Positions 55,584 through 64,000 of a DNA stretch of 64,000 nucleotides are shown in pieces. The position numbers were made by a program, and so were the translations under genes. Below the pieces are notes generated by a model. That model saw nothing but the letters and a program-made list of their open reading frames with translations. It did no database searches and had not been told where the DNA came from. Source of the stretch: Halalkalibacter urbisdiaboli (GTDB lineage Bacteria; Bacillota; Bacilli; Bacillales; Bacillaceae_D); the NCBI RefSeq assembly GCF_002156385.1, contig NZ_MVJM01000001.1:55707-119706 (forward strand). The letters are read 5' to 3'. Position 1 is the stretch's first letter, and each line of letters begins with the position of its first letter.

Positions 55584-56765
55584 TTACCGTTTAAAAAAAG
55601 AATGAAACACCTCGACTGCAGCCCCAACTGCAACAGCATCTCTTCCTAACTGTCCTTTACGAATCGTGATATCTCTCCTACGGTTTGAGTAGACATGCTC
55701 AGTAGCAATGCTGATAACGTCATTCATATAGGCTTCACTTTCTTTAATCAACTTTCCCTCTAGTAGGACAACGTCTGGATGCAGAAGGTTTATCATGTTT
55801 GCTACCGCCAACCCATAATAATAAGCGGACTCCTGAACGACCTTTTCAACAATATGTACATTTTGATTAAGCGCTTCAACTAATTGACCTGAAGATGTAA
55901 GCTCCATGCTTGGAACTTCCCGTTTTATTTGCGCAAACATAGCTCCAAAGGAACTATATGCGTTCAAACAGCCTTTTTTTCCACAGGAGCAAAGTCGTCC
56001 ACCAGGTTCTACGATAATATGACCATACGAGCTAGCATCCCCTTGACGACTATTAAGTGAAATCCCAGCCTGTATAAATCCGCAGCGAATACCGTAGCCA
56101 CTAATACAATATAAGAGATTCTCACTTGAAAAAAGTTGGGCTTGGTATTCTGCAAGGGCCGCAGTATTCGCACCATTGTTTATAAGAATGGGAACCGGAA
56201 ATTCCTTTTTAATTTCATTGACGATCGGTACATTGTCCCACCCAGATGCTATAAATGATTCAGGATTGATCATCCTGCCATTGTTTCGATCAAGTGGCCC
56301 GATTGCCCCAATACCAATACCGATGATATCACTAACCGAAATTTGATGAGTCTGAATAAGCTGTTTCATCATATTGATAATGAAAGGAATCGTAATCTCC
56401 GGTGTATGCTCTACTGTTACCGAAAACTTTTTCCGATTCAAAATATTAAATTCCAAGTCCAATAGCAGCACTTGAACTACTCTAGCAATCTCAATCCCAA
56501 TGAAATAACCCGCATCTTCTCGCACCTTATATAAAACGGGTGGTCTTCCCCCACTTGGTTGCCCAAAGCCTCCAGAACGAATCCACCCATTACCTTCAAA
56601 TTCCGCTACCATTCTTGTCAAGGTCGTTTGTGGTACAGAAAATGATTTAAGCACATTAGATTTTGAAATTGGTCCTTCCCGATGAATCAGTTGATAGAGT
56701 GATTTTCTATTTTGGTTTTTCTTTGAATCATCCCATATAAAGTCCCTAAGCAAGGTAAACACCAC
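55584..56765 (-). CDS. ROK-family transcriptional regulator (NagC/XylR type)
   Basis: A 393-residue protein: N-terminal winged HTH (GPISKSNVLKSFSVPQTTLTRMV) and a ROK sugar-binding domain with CSCGKKGCLNAYSS, the zinc-binding motif. The kinase-type GIGIGAIGPLD is present. It is likely a sugar-responsive repressor of the adjacent GH3 gene, and possibly of other polysaccharide genes. GTG start with a weak ribosome binding site (GAAAG). Confidence 0.85.
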   Translation of the reverse strand: MVFTLLRDFIWDDSKKNQNRKSLYQLIHREGPISKSNVLKSFSVPQTTLTRMVAEFEGNGWIRSGGFGQPSGGRPPVLYKVREDAGYFIGIEIARVVQVLLLDLEFNILNRKKFSVTVEHTPEITIPFIINMMKQLIQTHQISVSDIIGIGIGAIGPLDRNNGRMINPESFIASGWDNVPIVNEIKKEFPVPILINNGANTAALAEYQAQLFSSENLLYCISGYGIRCGFIQAGISLNSRQGDASSYGHIIVEPGGRLCSCGKKGCLNAYSSFGAMFAQIKREVPSMELTSSGQLVEALNQNVHIVEKVVQESAYYYGLAVANMINLLHPDVVLLEGKLIKESEAYMNDVISIATEHVYSNRRRDITIRKGQLGRDAVAVGAAVEVFHSFFKR

Positions 56766-56842
56766 TTTCGCAAAAACTTTGCTTTATTATAACACGCATG
56801 AAGCTTAATACAGCCACCTTAGCTTTATTCCTATTAAAAAAA

Positions 56843-56876
56843 GCTTCGGTTTTGATAAAGCTACCAAAATCGAAGC
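56843..56876 (-). terminator. Terminator near truncated rocA
   Basis: On the minus strand GCTTCGATTTTG pairs with CAAAACCGAAGC (one wobble), followed by TTTTTTT. Confidence 0.75.
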
Positions 56877-56912
56877 GAATTTTTTAAGGGGTTGGTTCGC
56901 TATTTAACTCTC

Positions 56913-58082
56913 TTAAACCCCTGTTACTAAACGACCTTCTTCTTTTCCAATATTAATATAATCCATTATCTTATTAAAAGCTTTCTGATCAACGACAGGA
57001 CCCATATAGTTTTCTCCAGAAGTAGGATCACCTACAGTAAGTTCATTCGTTAGTTTTACCGCTTTTTCTAATACTACATCATACACATCCTGATGAATAA
57101 CTGCACGAGAACCAGCAGAGCACTTTTGACCTGAAAATCCGAATGCTGATACAACTATCGACTCAGCAGCAAGATCAAGATCTGCATCTTTATCGACAAC
57201 AACCGTGTCCTTCCCACCCATTTCTACAATCACACGTTTTAAATGAGTTTGCCCAGGATGAACAACTGCAGCTCTTTCATATAAACGAGTCCCAACTTCA
57301 CGAGAGCCCGTAAATGTAATTAATGCTGTTTTTGGATGGTCAACAAGGTAATCACCAACTTCAGCACCACTTCCTGGAACAAAATTAACAACCCCCTTTG
57401 GAAGACCTGCTTCTTCTAAGACTTCCACAAATTTAGCAGCTACAACTGGTGTTGTACTTGCTGGTTTTAAAAGGACTGTGTTCCCTGTTACAATCGGCGC
57501 AACCGTTGTCCCTGCCATAATAGCAAAGGCAAAGTTCCATGGAGAAATCACAACTGTCACCCCTGTTGGTGTATAAATATAACGGTTCTGCTCTCCCTCA
57601 CGACTATTAATCTGCTTACCATCTTTCAAAGCTATCATTTGGCGAGCATAATACTCCATAAAGTCAATCGCTTCTGCTGTATCTGCATCCGCCTCCTTCC
57701 AAGGTTTTCCTGCCTCCTTTACAAGCATTGCGGAAAACTCATTTTTACGGCGTCGGACAATGGATGCTGCACGAATAATAATATTTGCGCGCTCTTCAGG
57801 CGATACTTTTCTCCATGATTCAAAAGTTTCACTTGCTGCTTGAATCGCTTTTTCTGCGATATCTGAGTCCGCTTTCGATACAATCCCTATTACTTCTTCT
57901 TTATTCGATGGATTATAAGAAATAATCTTCTCAACCGTCGAAATACGTTCTCCTCCAACAACAAGATCATATTCTTTTCCAAGTTCTCTCGTTTCAACTT
58001 GTCTAATGGCTTCTGTAAAATTTTGTTGATTCTCTTCTACTGAAAAGTCTTGAAATGGTTCGTGCTTATAAGGTGTTAACAT
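56913..58082 (-). pseudogene. rocA: 1-pyrroline-5-carboxylate dehydrogenase (RocA), 3'-truncated
   Basis: The frame encodes about 389 residues from [10 protein letters not shown]; the family has about 515. [12 protein letters not shown], the Glu of VEMGGKD and the catalytic Cys of GQKCSAGSR are intact. The protein then stops after GRLVTGV, just where GG...GYFI...EIFGPV should follow. The C-terminal 120 residues, needed for cofactor binding and oligomerisation, are absent from the following DNA. A deletion is therefore likely. GGAGGGG precedes ATG 58082. Confidence 0.8.
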
Positions 58083-58155
58083 ACAATTCCCCTCCATTTG
58101 TGGTTAATAATATATACACCTATAACTATTGCAATTTCCGTGCCAAAAAATAAAA

Positions 58156-58192
58156 AAGGCACACTCTCTTTAAAGTGGCCTTATTAAACATC
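58156..58192 (-). terminator. Terminator after SulP gene
   Basis: AAGGC-CACT pairs with AGAGTG-GCCTT on the minus strand, followed by TTTTTTATTTTTT. Confidence 0.65.
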
Positions 58193-58306
58193 ATATTTAG
58201 CAATTTTTAAAAATCGTTTTCCTCATCTATTTACAAAAGTGTTCACTTTTTACACTTTTGTCTATGTAGAGCATACAAGGTATACACCCCTGTCACTCTC
58301 CATTTA

Positions 58307-60019
58307 TTAAATAATAAAATTATTATTCCATTCCTTTGTGGCACTTACATATTGGTAGGAGGGATCGAAATAAGAACGGATGCCCTTTTCTTTTAATAAT
58401 TGGTCAATGGATAGATGATTTTGTTGTTCTTTATATTTCTCCTGCCATCCTAGCTTATTAACCGTATCACGGACAGAGCCCTTCATATGTGCAAATAAGA
58501 CGGTAACCCCTCTTTGCTGAAAAGAATGAATAATCTCCTCTAATCGTTGAATCGAAATCGTATCAATATCATTTACACCACTCATGTCAAGAATAAGCCA
58601 CTGGGTTGTTTTCCTATTAAGAAGGTGTTTTACTTCCTCTTCTAAAAACGAGATATTAGCAAAGTGAAGGCTCGAATCAATTCGTAGGAGTACGACTTCA
58701 TTTGCAGTTATCGCCTCTGGATATCGACTTATATCCCGAAAGCTTTTTTCGTTTGCTACATACCCTAACTGAGCAATATTTGGTTTTGCACTTTTCTTAA
58801 TAATAAGAACTAGTGTAAAAAGCGCACCTAAAATAATGCCCCATTGAATTCCAACAAACAATGTTGTAAAAAACGTAGCAAGCCAAATCCACCCCTCAAA
58901 TTGTTTAACGATAAAAAGATGTTTCATTTCCTTAAAATCAACTAATTTATAAACAGCTACCATGATAATTGCCGCAAGTGTCGCATTAGGCAAATAGTAA
59001 AAGAAAGAGGTAAAAATAGCGACCGTTATCGTCACAAGCAGACCAGTAATCATTGCCGTCAGCTGCGTTGCCCCGCCAGCTTGATGATTAACTGCTGTTC
59101 TTGAAAAACTACCGTTCACAGGATAAGAGGAAAAAAACGATCCGATAATGTTAGAAAAGCCTAGCGCTGTAAACTCCTTATTAGGTTTAATGTCGTATTT
59201 TTCTTTCTTCGCGACTGCCTTTGCGATAGATAGAGACTCCATATATCCTAATAATGCGATAGTTAAGGCAAGAGGGGCTAGCATTTTCAACATCTCAAAC
59301 GTTACGTAAGGCAAAGAAAAACCGGGGAAGCCGTTTGGTATATCGCCAACTACCCGAAGCTGCTGTGTATCTAAACGGAAAAGTAGAACGGTTGCAATCG
59401 ATAATATGACAACCACAAGAGCAGCAGGGAGCTTAGGATTCCATCTTTTCATTGCTAATAGAAGAGCTATACACCCTACACCTATAAGGAGCGTCAACAG
59501 ATGAATGTCATATACCTTCTGAAAAACCTCTAAAAGAAGAAGGTGCACCTGCAAGTAATTTCCTAACTCAATTCCTAGTAGGTGCTTTAACTGACTAATC
59601 CCGATCACAATTGCTGCTGCTGATGTGTAACCGTTCATTACAGAATGCGGAATAAATTTTACAATAAACCCTAGCCTGAGGATTCCAAATAACACTTGAA
59701 TGGAACCAACCATCATAGCAAGAACAATGACTGTTGAGATATAGGAAGCAGAACCCGGTTCAGCATACACAGAAACTCCTGAGAAAACGAGCAATGATGT
59801 TATTGCAACCGGCCCTACTGACAAATGCTTTGAAGATCCTAAAAAAGCATACACAAATAAAGGAATGGTTGATGCATATAAGCCCATAACAGGAGGAAGC
59901 CCAGCGAGCATTGCATACGCCATCCCCTGAGGTATCAGCATGACAAATAATGTTATCCCAGCAATCATATCGCGCTTTAGCGTAGCTTTAGTATGATTCA
60001 TTAATGAGTTCGGTATCAT
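58307..60019 (-). CDS. SulP-family anion transporter with STAS domain
   Basis: A 570-residue membrane protein. About 12-14 helices include IPQGMAYAMLAGLPPVMGLYAS and the family motif SYPVNGSFSRTAVNHQAG. A C-terminal STAS domain (about 430-545) contains LILDMSGVNDIDTISIQRLEE. Homologues carry sulfate, bicarbonate or dicarboxylates; in an alkaliphile bicarbonate is also plausible. The start has GAAGGGATGG 6 nt upstream. Confidence 0.9.
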   Translation of the reverse strand: MIPNSLMNHTKATLKRDMIAGITLFVMLIPQGMAYAMLAGLPPVMGLYASTIPLFVYAFLGSSKHLSVGPVAITSLLVFSGVSVYAEPGSASYISTVIVLAMMVGSIQVLFGILRLGFIVKFIPHSVMNGYTSAAAIVIGISQLKHLLGIELGNYLQVHLLLLEVFQKVYDIHLLTLLIGVGCIALLLAMKRWNPKLPAALVVVILSIATVLLFRLDTQQLRVVGDIPNGFPGFSLPYVTFEMLKMLAPLALTIALLGYMESLSIAKAVAKKEKYDIKPNKEFTALGFSNIIGSFFSSYPVNGSFSRTAVNHQAGGATQLTAMITGLLVTITVAIFTSFFYYLPNATLAAIIMVAVYKLVDFKEMKHLFIVKQFEGWIWLATFFTTLFVGIQWGIILGALFTLVLIIKKSAKPNIAQLGYVANEKSFRDISRYPEAITANEVVLLRIDSSLHFANISFLEEEVKHLLNRKTTQWLILDMSGVNDIDTISIQRLEEIIHSFQQRGVTVLFAHMKGSVRDTVNKLGWQEKYKEQQNHLSIDQLLKEKGIRSYFDPSYQYVSATKEWNNNFII

Positions 60020-60129
60020 AACTCCATCCCTTCTTAAGCTTCATTCCTTTTAGCTTAACACACTTTTGACCAAAATGGATAAATGTATTTATACTTTTGT
60101 TAAGTAGAATGTGATTATTCTATTCCACA

Positions 60130-60153
60130 AAAAAATCCCTTTAATAAAAAGGG
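60130..60153 (-). terminator. Terminator after UspA gene
   Basis: AATCCCTTT pairs with AAAGGGATT, followed by T-runs on the minus strand. Confidence 0.8.
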
Positions 60154-60188
60154 ATTCGAGAAATAGCGCTCCTACTTGTTAAAAGCTT

Positions 60189-60599
60189 CTACTTTACGAT
60201 GAGAACTGGACTTGTCACTCGCTTTGCTACTTTATGACTAACGCTTCCTAACACTAAGCTTTGGAGACGATTTAAACCACGGCTGCCTAACACGACGCAA
60301 TCGTAATTTCTTTCGTTCGCAAATTTGACAATGGTGGGCCCTGGTTCTCCGTGTAAAATATGAATCGTATAATCAAAACCAGCTAATGCCTCTTCTACAT
60401 TCTTTAATTTATCCTTTCGTTTTTTCTCAATCTCAATTTTACTGTAGCTATTAAGAACTTCTGTTTTTGAGGTATCGCCACTGACAACGTATACAACATC
60501 GACTGTCCCTTCTCCACCCTTTAAAAGCGCTTTCGCTTTTTCCGTTGCTCGCAGTGAATGCTCTGAACCATCTGTTGCAAGTAGAATTCGTTGAAACAT
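60189..60599 (-). CDS. Universal stress protein UspA
   Basis: A 136-residue single-domain USP: ILLATDGSEHSLRA at the N terminus and the ATP-binding motif GSRGLNRLQSLVLGSVS (G-x2-G-x9-G-S). It is 169 bp upstream of sulP on the same strand with its own terminator, so coregulation with sulP is uncertain. Confidence 0.92.
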   Translation of the reverse strand: MFQRILLATDGSEHSLRATEKAKALLKGGEGTVDVVYVVSGDTSKTEVLNSYSKIEIEKKRKDKLKNVEEALAGFDYTIHILHGEPGPTIVKFANERNYDCVVLGSRGLNRLQSLVLGSVSHKVAKRVTSPVLIVK

Positions 60600-60757
60600 G
60601 CCATAACACCCCTTTTTTAGAGTATAGTCTCTACATGCTCAAAAAAGCGAACATTTAAACATTGGTCATAAAATTCGATAAAAATGTCTTTGAATCATGG
60701 TAATACTTAATAGTTATTAGTATAATATTAAATAGTATTGGTTAGGAGGACAGCTTT

Positions 60758-61402
60758 ATGCAAACGGGTGGACTCATGGGGGGATTTTACCGAATCTCCG
60801 AATGGATCATGAGATTAGCATATATCAATATTTTATGGGTAGCGTTTACTTTATTAGGATTAATCGTCTTCGGGTTTATGCCCGCAACAGCTGCAATGTT
60901 TGCGATTATTCGAAAATGGATTATGAAAGATGAAGACGTTCCCATTTTTAAAACGTTTTGGTCATATTATAAGCAAGATTTCGTGAAAGTGAATTTACTC
61001 GGGCTTTCCTTAGCTATTATAGGATATATACTTTATATCGATCTTCAGTTTTTGCAAACAGCTGCTGGTAGCTGGATTGGTATTTTATATATACCTGTTT
61101 TAGTCCTTAGCCTCGTTTATTATTTTATGCTTTTATATATTATTCCCGTATTTGTTCATTACGAGCTTAAGCTTTTTCAAATCATTAAGAATGCTTTTCT
61201 TATTATGGTTATGAATCCGCTCGCAAACATTTCAATGATCGCAGGGTTAGTTATTCTTTATTTTATTATGATTTCCATTCCTGGTTTAATCGTCTTCTTT
61301 GGCGCAAGTACGGTTGCGTTTATCATTATGGGTTCCGCTTATTTAGCTTTTTCTAAGATTCAAAAAAAGCAGGAAGCACAAAATCCAACTGAAGAATCCT
61401 AA
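60758..61402 (+). CDS. DUF624 membrane protein (YesL-like), second paralogue
   Basis: A 214-residue membrane protein with five helices. The N-terminal signature ISEWIMRLAYINILWVAFTL and DEDVPIFKTFWSYYKQDF mirror the gene at 13815 (SEWLMQLAFINVLWLLFTI, EEDVPLFRTFLQLFRRDF). It is not near any sugar transporter, unlike its paralogue. AGGAGG 8 nt before the ATG. Confidence 0.85.
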   Translation: MQTGGLMGGFYRISEWIMRLAYINILWVAFTLLGLIVFGFMPATAAMFAIIRKWIMKDEDVPIFKTFWSYYKQDFVKVNLLGLSLAIIGYILYIDLQFLQTAAGSWIGILYIPVLVLSLVYYFMLLYIIPVFVHYELKLFQIIKNAFLIMVMNPLANISMIAGLVILYFIMISIPGLIVFFGASTVAFIIMGSAYLAFSKIQKKQEAQNPTEES

Positions 61403-61428
61403 CGCTCTTATCGCTATCCTATTAACGT

Positions 61429-61461
61429 AACGCTCAAAAAGTGATTCCTTTTTTGAGCGTT
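61429..61461 (+). terminator. Terminator after second yesL-like gene
   Basis: AACGCTCAAAAA pairs with TTTTTTGAGCGTT, followed by T7. Confidence 0.85.
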
Positions 61462-61617
61462 TTTTTGTTGTTAATAAACAAAACCGTTAAGACAACTTGC
61501 TACATTTTTGGCATCAACTTAATTATTCTGGTTTTTCATAGAGTAGACAAACACCGCTTCGATTAACCTTTCCTCTTCATAGAGTATAGCATTCACACTA
61601 AGGAGGAGGTTTTTCGT

Positions 61618-62946
61618 ATGTTTGGTTTTTCTATGGTACAAATGGTACGTGCCCACTCTTATAAGTTAGACAAATCATTACGTGATCAGATTCTTCATTT
61701 ATATAAACCATTCAGGTGGACCCCGTGTTTTTTACACAACCTGTTTGAGGGTTTTATTAAAAAGAGAAAAAGAATATCCATTATTATTAAATTTGAAAAA
61801 GGTTGTTTTGAAGAGGGTTGTCAAGAAGTTGATTCCGTATTTTCGAATCATACAGGCTGTACGATTCGAAATGAATTTTTAAGTATTTCATGCTGCAGTG
61901 CAGTCATTACTCCATCTGTTTTAGAAGAGCTTCTAACTAACTGTCAGCATATTAAAAAAATGTATCTAAATCGTGAGGTTACTGCTTTATTAGATACGGC
62001 AGTCCAGTCAGCAAATGCAAAAAACGTCGTTAGAAATGGAACAGAGCTAACCGGAGAAGGCGTAACTGTTGCCGTTATTGATACAGGAATCTACCCTCAT
62101 CAGGATCTTTCAGGAAGAATTACAGGTTTTGTCGATTTTATCAATCAACGAACGGACCCTTATGATGATAATGGCCACGGAACGCATTGCGCAGGTGATG
62201 CGCTCGGAGACGGTTCGGCATCATCTGGAGTTTATCAGGGCCCCGCTCCTAAAGCGAACGTCATTGGAGTGAAAGTATTAGATAAAATGGGTTCCGGTTC
62301 TTTGGAAACTATTATGCAAGGGGTTGAATGGTGCATTAATTATAATCAAGAGCATCCTAATCAGCCTATTCATATTATAAGTCTGTCACTAGGTGCTCCT
62401 GCCCAGCAATATGATAATGAAAATGATGATCCAATGGTACAAATTGTAGAAAAAGCCTGGGAGGAAGGGATTACTGTATGTGTTGCTGCTGGAAATGAAG
62501 GTCCAGAAGCAAGGACAATCGCTAGTCCTGGAATTAGCGATCAAGTCATTACAGTTGGAGCACTAGATGATAGAGATACAGCGGAGACAAGAAGCGACGA
62601 TGATGTAGCAAGCTTCTCAAGTAGGGGTCCGACGATTTATGGAAAGGAAAAACCGGATATTTTAGCTCCAGGAGTCGATATTGTATCACTACGTTCTCCA
62701 AATTCTTATTTAGATAAACTACAAAAAGCAAATCGAGTCGGCTCAGATTACTTCGTTTTATCGGGAACATCTATGGCAACCCCGATTTGTGCTGGAGTCG
62801 CAGCCTTAATATTGCAGCATAACCCAAATGCGACACCTGATGAAATAAAAGAGTTACTAAAAAGCGGCACTGATTTATGGAGAGATAGAGATCCGAATAT
62901 TTATGGGGCAGGCTATCTTAATGCTGAAAATTCTATCCCCCAGTAA
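61618..62946 (+). CDS. aprX: Subtilisin-like serine protease AprX
   Basis: A 442-residue S8 protease lacking a signal peptide, as in cytoplasmic AprX. The Asp is in VAVIDTGIYPHQDL, the His in DNGHGTHCAGDA, the oxyanion Asn in AAGNEG and the Ser in SGTSMATPICAG. An N-terminal propeptide-like region of about 125 residues precedes the catalytic domain. AAGGAGGAGG is present 10 nt before the ATG. It is a stationary-phase protease in Bacillus. Confidence 0.92.
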   Translation: MFGFSMVQMVRAHSYKLDKSLRDQILHLYKPFRWTPCFLHNLFEGFIKKRKRISIIIKFEKGCFEEGCQEVDSVFSNHTGCTIRNEFLSISCCSAVITPSVLEELLTNCQHIKKMYLNREVTALLDTAVQSANAKNVVRNGTELTGEGVTVAVIDTGIYPHQDLSGRITGFVDFINQRTDPYDDNGHGTHCAGDALGDGSASSGVYQGPAPKANVIGVKVLDKMGSGSLETIMQGVEWCINYNQEHPNQPIHIISLSLGAPAQQYDNENDDPMVQIVEKAWEEGITVCVAAGNEGPEARTIASPGISDQVITVGALDDRDTAETRSDDDVASFSSRGPTIYGKEKPDILAPGVDIVSLRSPNSYLDKLQKANRVGSDYFVLSGTSMATPICAGVAALILQHNPNATPDEIKELLKSGTDLWRDRDPNIYGAGYLNAENSIPQ

Positions 62947-62983
62947 TATAATTTCCTAAAATATTTTCTATCTTTTAAACGGC

Positions 62984-63006
62984 TAAACTAACCTGTTTAG
63001 TTTAGC
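62984..63006. terminator. Hairpin next to second IS left end (aprX terminator)
   Basis: GGCTAAACTAA pairs with TTAGTTTAGCC. It ends 4 nt before the IS-like GCCTGTCGAC. Confidence 0.7.
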
Positions 63007-63076
63007 CACAGCCTGTCGACAAAGTCTCGCGTCGACAGGCTTTTTTGTGATTAGAGAGGGGGTTGCCATGACTAGT

Positions 63077-63203
63077 CGCTTCGAATCCGCTCCCGGGATG
63101 GGGGGGCACGCTTTCCGCAGGCGGGCGTGGAACTAACCGGCTCCGCCGGTGGATTTCCACCTGCCCTTCCTCCTGCAGGAGTCGGCCCTCCCATCCCGTC
63201 CGC
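63077..63203. repeat. GC-rich structured module, copy 2
   Basis: A 127-bp block that differs from 47494-47619 at only a few positions (mainly one substitution and length changes in G and C/T runs), while its flanks in the leader differ much more. The same nested stems can form. Confidence 0.75.
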
Positions 63204-63326
63204 TTTTTTAGAGGAGACATGAGAATCCCCTTACTCTTCAACCATCCTTCATACGAAGCAAATAGGAGACAGTTTACAGATTTTTTTCTATAATATGAAT
63301 GAAAACAAGACTGGGGTGAATGGGGA

Positions 63327-64000
63327 ATGATGTCAAAAAAGTTGGAAGATAAGCGGATGCAAATGGAGATGGTTTGGATTGAAAAGCTAGTTCCAGAAGA
63401 CCATCTTGTTCGTAAATTGGATCACTCTATGGAATTTGATTTCATCTATGATTTGGTGAAAGATCTTTATTCTTCCGACAAAGGACGTCCTAGTATCGAT
63501 CCAGTTGTTTTAGTGAAAATGGTCTTTATTCAATATATCTTTGGCATTCGGTCGATGCGTCAGACCATCAAAGAGATTGAAACTAATGTGGCTTATCGAT
63601 GGTTTTTAGGATTTGGATTCGAGGATAAAATCCCTCACTTTTCTACGTTCGGAAAGAATTATGCTCGCAGATTCCGGGAAAGTGATGTGTTTGAACAGAT
63701 CTTTTACCGCATTCTTCGGAATGCAATGGACAAGGGATTCGTTAATCCAGAGATTGCCTTCATTGATTCAACGCACGTCAAGGCCAATGCAAATAAGCGG
63801 AAGTTTGGAAAGAAAGTCGTCCGTTCAGAAGCACGAGCGTATCAGAAACAATTAGAGGAAGAGATTAACGTCGATAGAGAGGCAAACGGAAAAAAGCCCT
63901 TACCTCCCTCGAAGAAGGATACGACGAGGGAGGTCAAGGAGAGTACAACGGATCCTGAGAGTGGCTACTATGTCAAAAACGAACGTGAAAAGATGTTTGC
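63327..64000 (+). CDS. IS1182-family transposase, 3' end outside window
   Basis: The open frame from MMSKKLEDKRMQMEMVWIEK runs without a stop for 224 codons to the window edge. PSIDPVVLVKMVFIQYIFGI is the conserved N-terminal DUF772 region, and FIDSTHVKAN contains the first catalytic Asp of the DDE core. The ribosome binding site is TGGGG/GGGGAATG. The copy looks functional as far as visible. Confidence 0.88.
   Translation, partial: MMSKKLEDKRMQMEMVWIEKLVPEDHLVRKLDHSMEFDFIYDLVKDLYSSDKGRPSIDPVVLVKMVFIQYIFGIRSMRQTIKEIETNVAYRWFLGFGFEDKIPHFSTFGKNYARRFRESDVFEQIFYRILRNAMDKGFVNPEIAFIDSTHVKANANKRKFGKKVVRSEARAYQKQLEEEINVDREANGKKPLPPSKKDTTREVKESTTDPESGYYVKNEREKMF

Larger units (their letters stand above)
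63010..64000 (+). mobile_element. IS1182-like element, left part, continues beyond window
   Basis: The left end is a perfect hairpin, GCCTGTCGAC / GTCGACAGGC (63011-63040), followed by TTTTTT, which may insulate the element from outside transcription. The GC-rich leader module (63077-63203) and transposase gene follow. The right end is outside the window. Confidence 0.8.

Noticed and set aside
1..64000. CRISPR arrays, tRNA or rRNA genes, prophage genes
   Set aside because: Looked for regular direct repeats with spacers, cloverleaf patterns and phage structural genes and saw none.

Overview
The window looks like chromosomal DNA of an alkaliphilic, spore-forming Bacillaceae bacterium (Halalkalibacter/Alkalihalobacillus type). 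This rests on low-to-moderate GC content, strong AAGGAGG ribosome binding sites, many TTG/GTG starts, Bacillus-type gene families (ExoA, MhqR/O/D, AprX, YesL-YesR, YjcZ, Sda, RocA, DUF3900, DUF2294) and an acidic secreted xylanase. The species call is inference from protein families; no rRNA or tRNA gene is present.

Layout. (1) 1-8780: the end of a polysaccharide deacetylase, a GH31 alpha-xylosidase divergent from an AraC regulator, exoA, and a heterodimeric ABC exporter. (2) 8898-20473, minus strand: a Yes-type carbohydrate uptake and sensing locus. In transcription order it has two near-duplicate lipoprotein sugar-binding proteins, two permeases, a GH105 hydrolase, a YesL-like membrane protein, a YesM/YesN two-component system, a stand-alone ASRT (sensory-rhodopsin-transducer) protein and a GH43 enzyme. 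Matching palindromes of the form TGTAARYGCTTACA precede both binding proteins and the permease pair. (3) 20980-28930: a 1086-residue modular GH10 xylanase on the plus strand, then on the minus strand a GH95 enzyme, an acetyl-xylan-esterase-like hydrolase and a Gfo/Idh/MocA oxidoreductase. Regions 1-3 fit a heteroxylan utilisation programme: secreted xylanase, oligosaccharide import, then intracellular removal of xylosyl, arabinosyl, acetyl, uronyl and galactosyl/fucosyl decorations.

(4) 29320-42297: housekeeping and stress genes. They include an mhqR-mhqO-mhqD quinone-response operon with a 17-bp inverted-repeat operator, an XRE regulator, two convergent Sda-like sporulation checkpoint proteins too short for ordinary ORF calling, a DUF2294 protein, an HpaB-type monooxygenase with a G10 tract in its ribosome binding site, a YjcZ protein, a permease, a TRIC channel and a di-haem cytochrome. 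(5) 42616-47087: GH36 alpha-galactosidase, a pair of small proteins sharing a motif, unknown small proteins and a SAM methyltransferase. (6) 47389-64000: a decayed IS1182-like element, DUF3900, SDR, VOC and AKR enzymes, a rearrangement scar in which the 3' halves of an AraC gene and a GH127 gene abut head to head, a secreted GH3 enzyme, a ROK repressor, a 3'-truncated rocA, SulP, UspA, a second YesL paralogue, AprX, and a second IS1182-like element running off the right edge.

The most interesting observations are the ASRT protein inside a sugar-sensing operon, the convergent Sda pair with overlapping stop codons, the nearly invariant GC-rich structured module in the leaders of both IS copies (each copy sitting beside a hairpin), the AraC/GH127 scar, and a dispersed family of CCAAAAGG-core hairpins used as terminators across the window.
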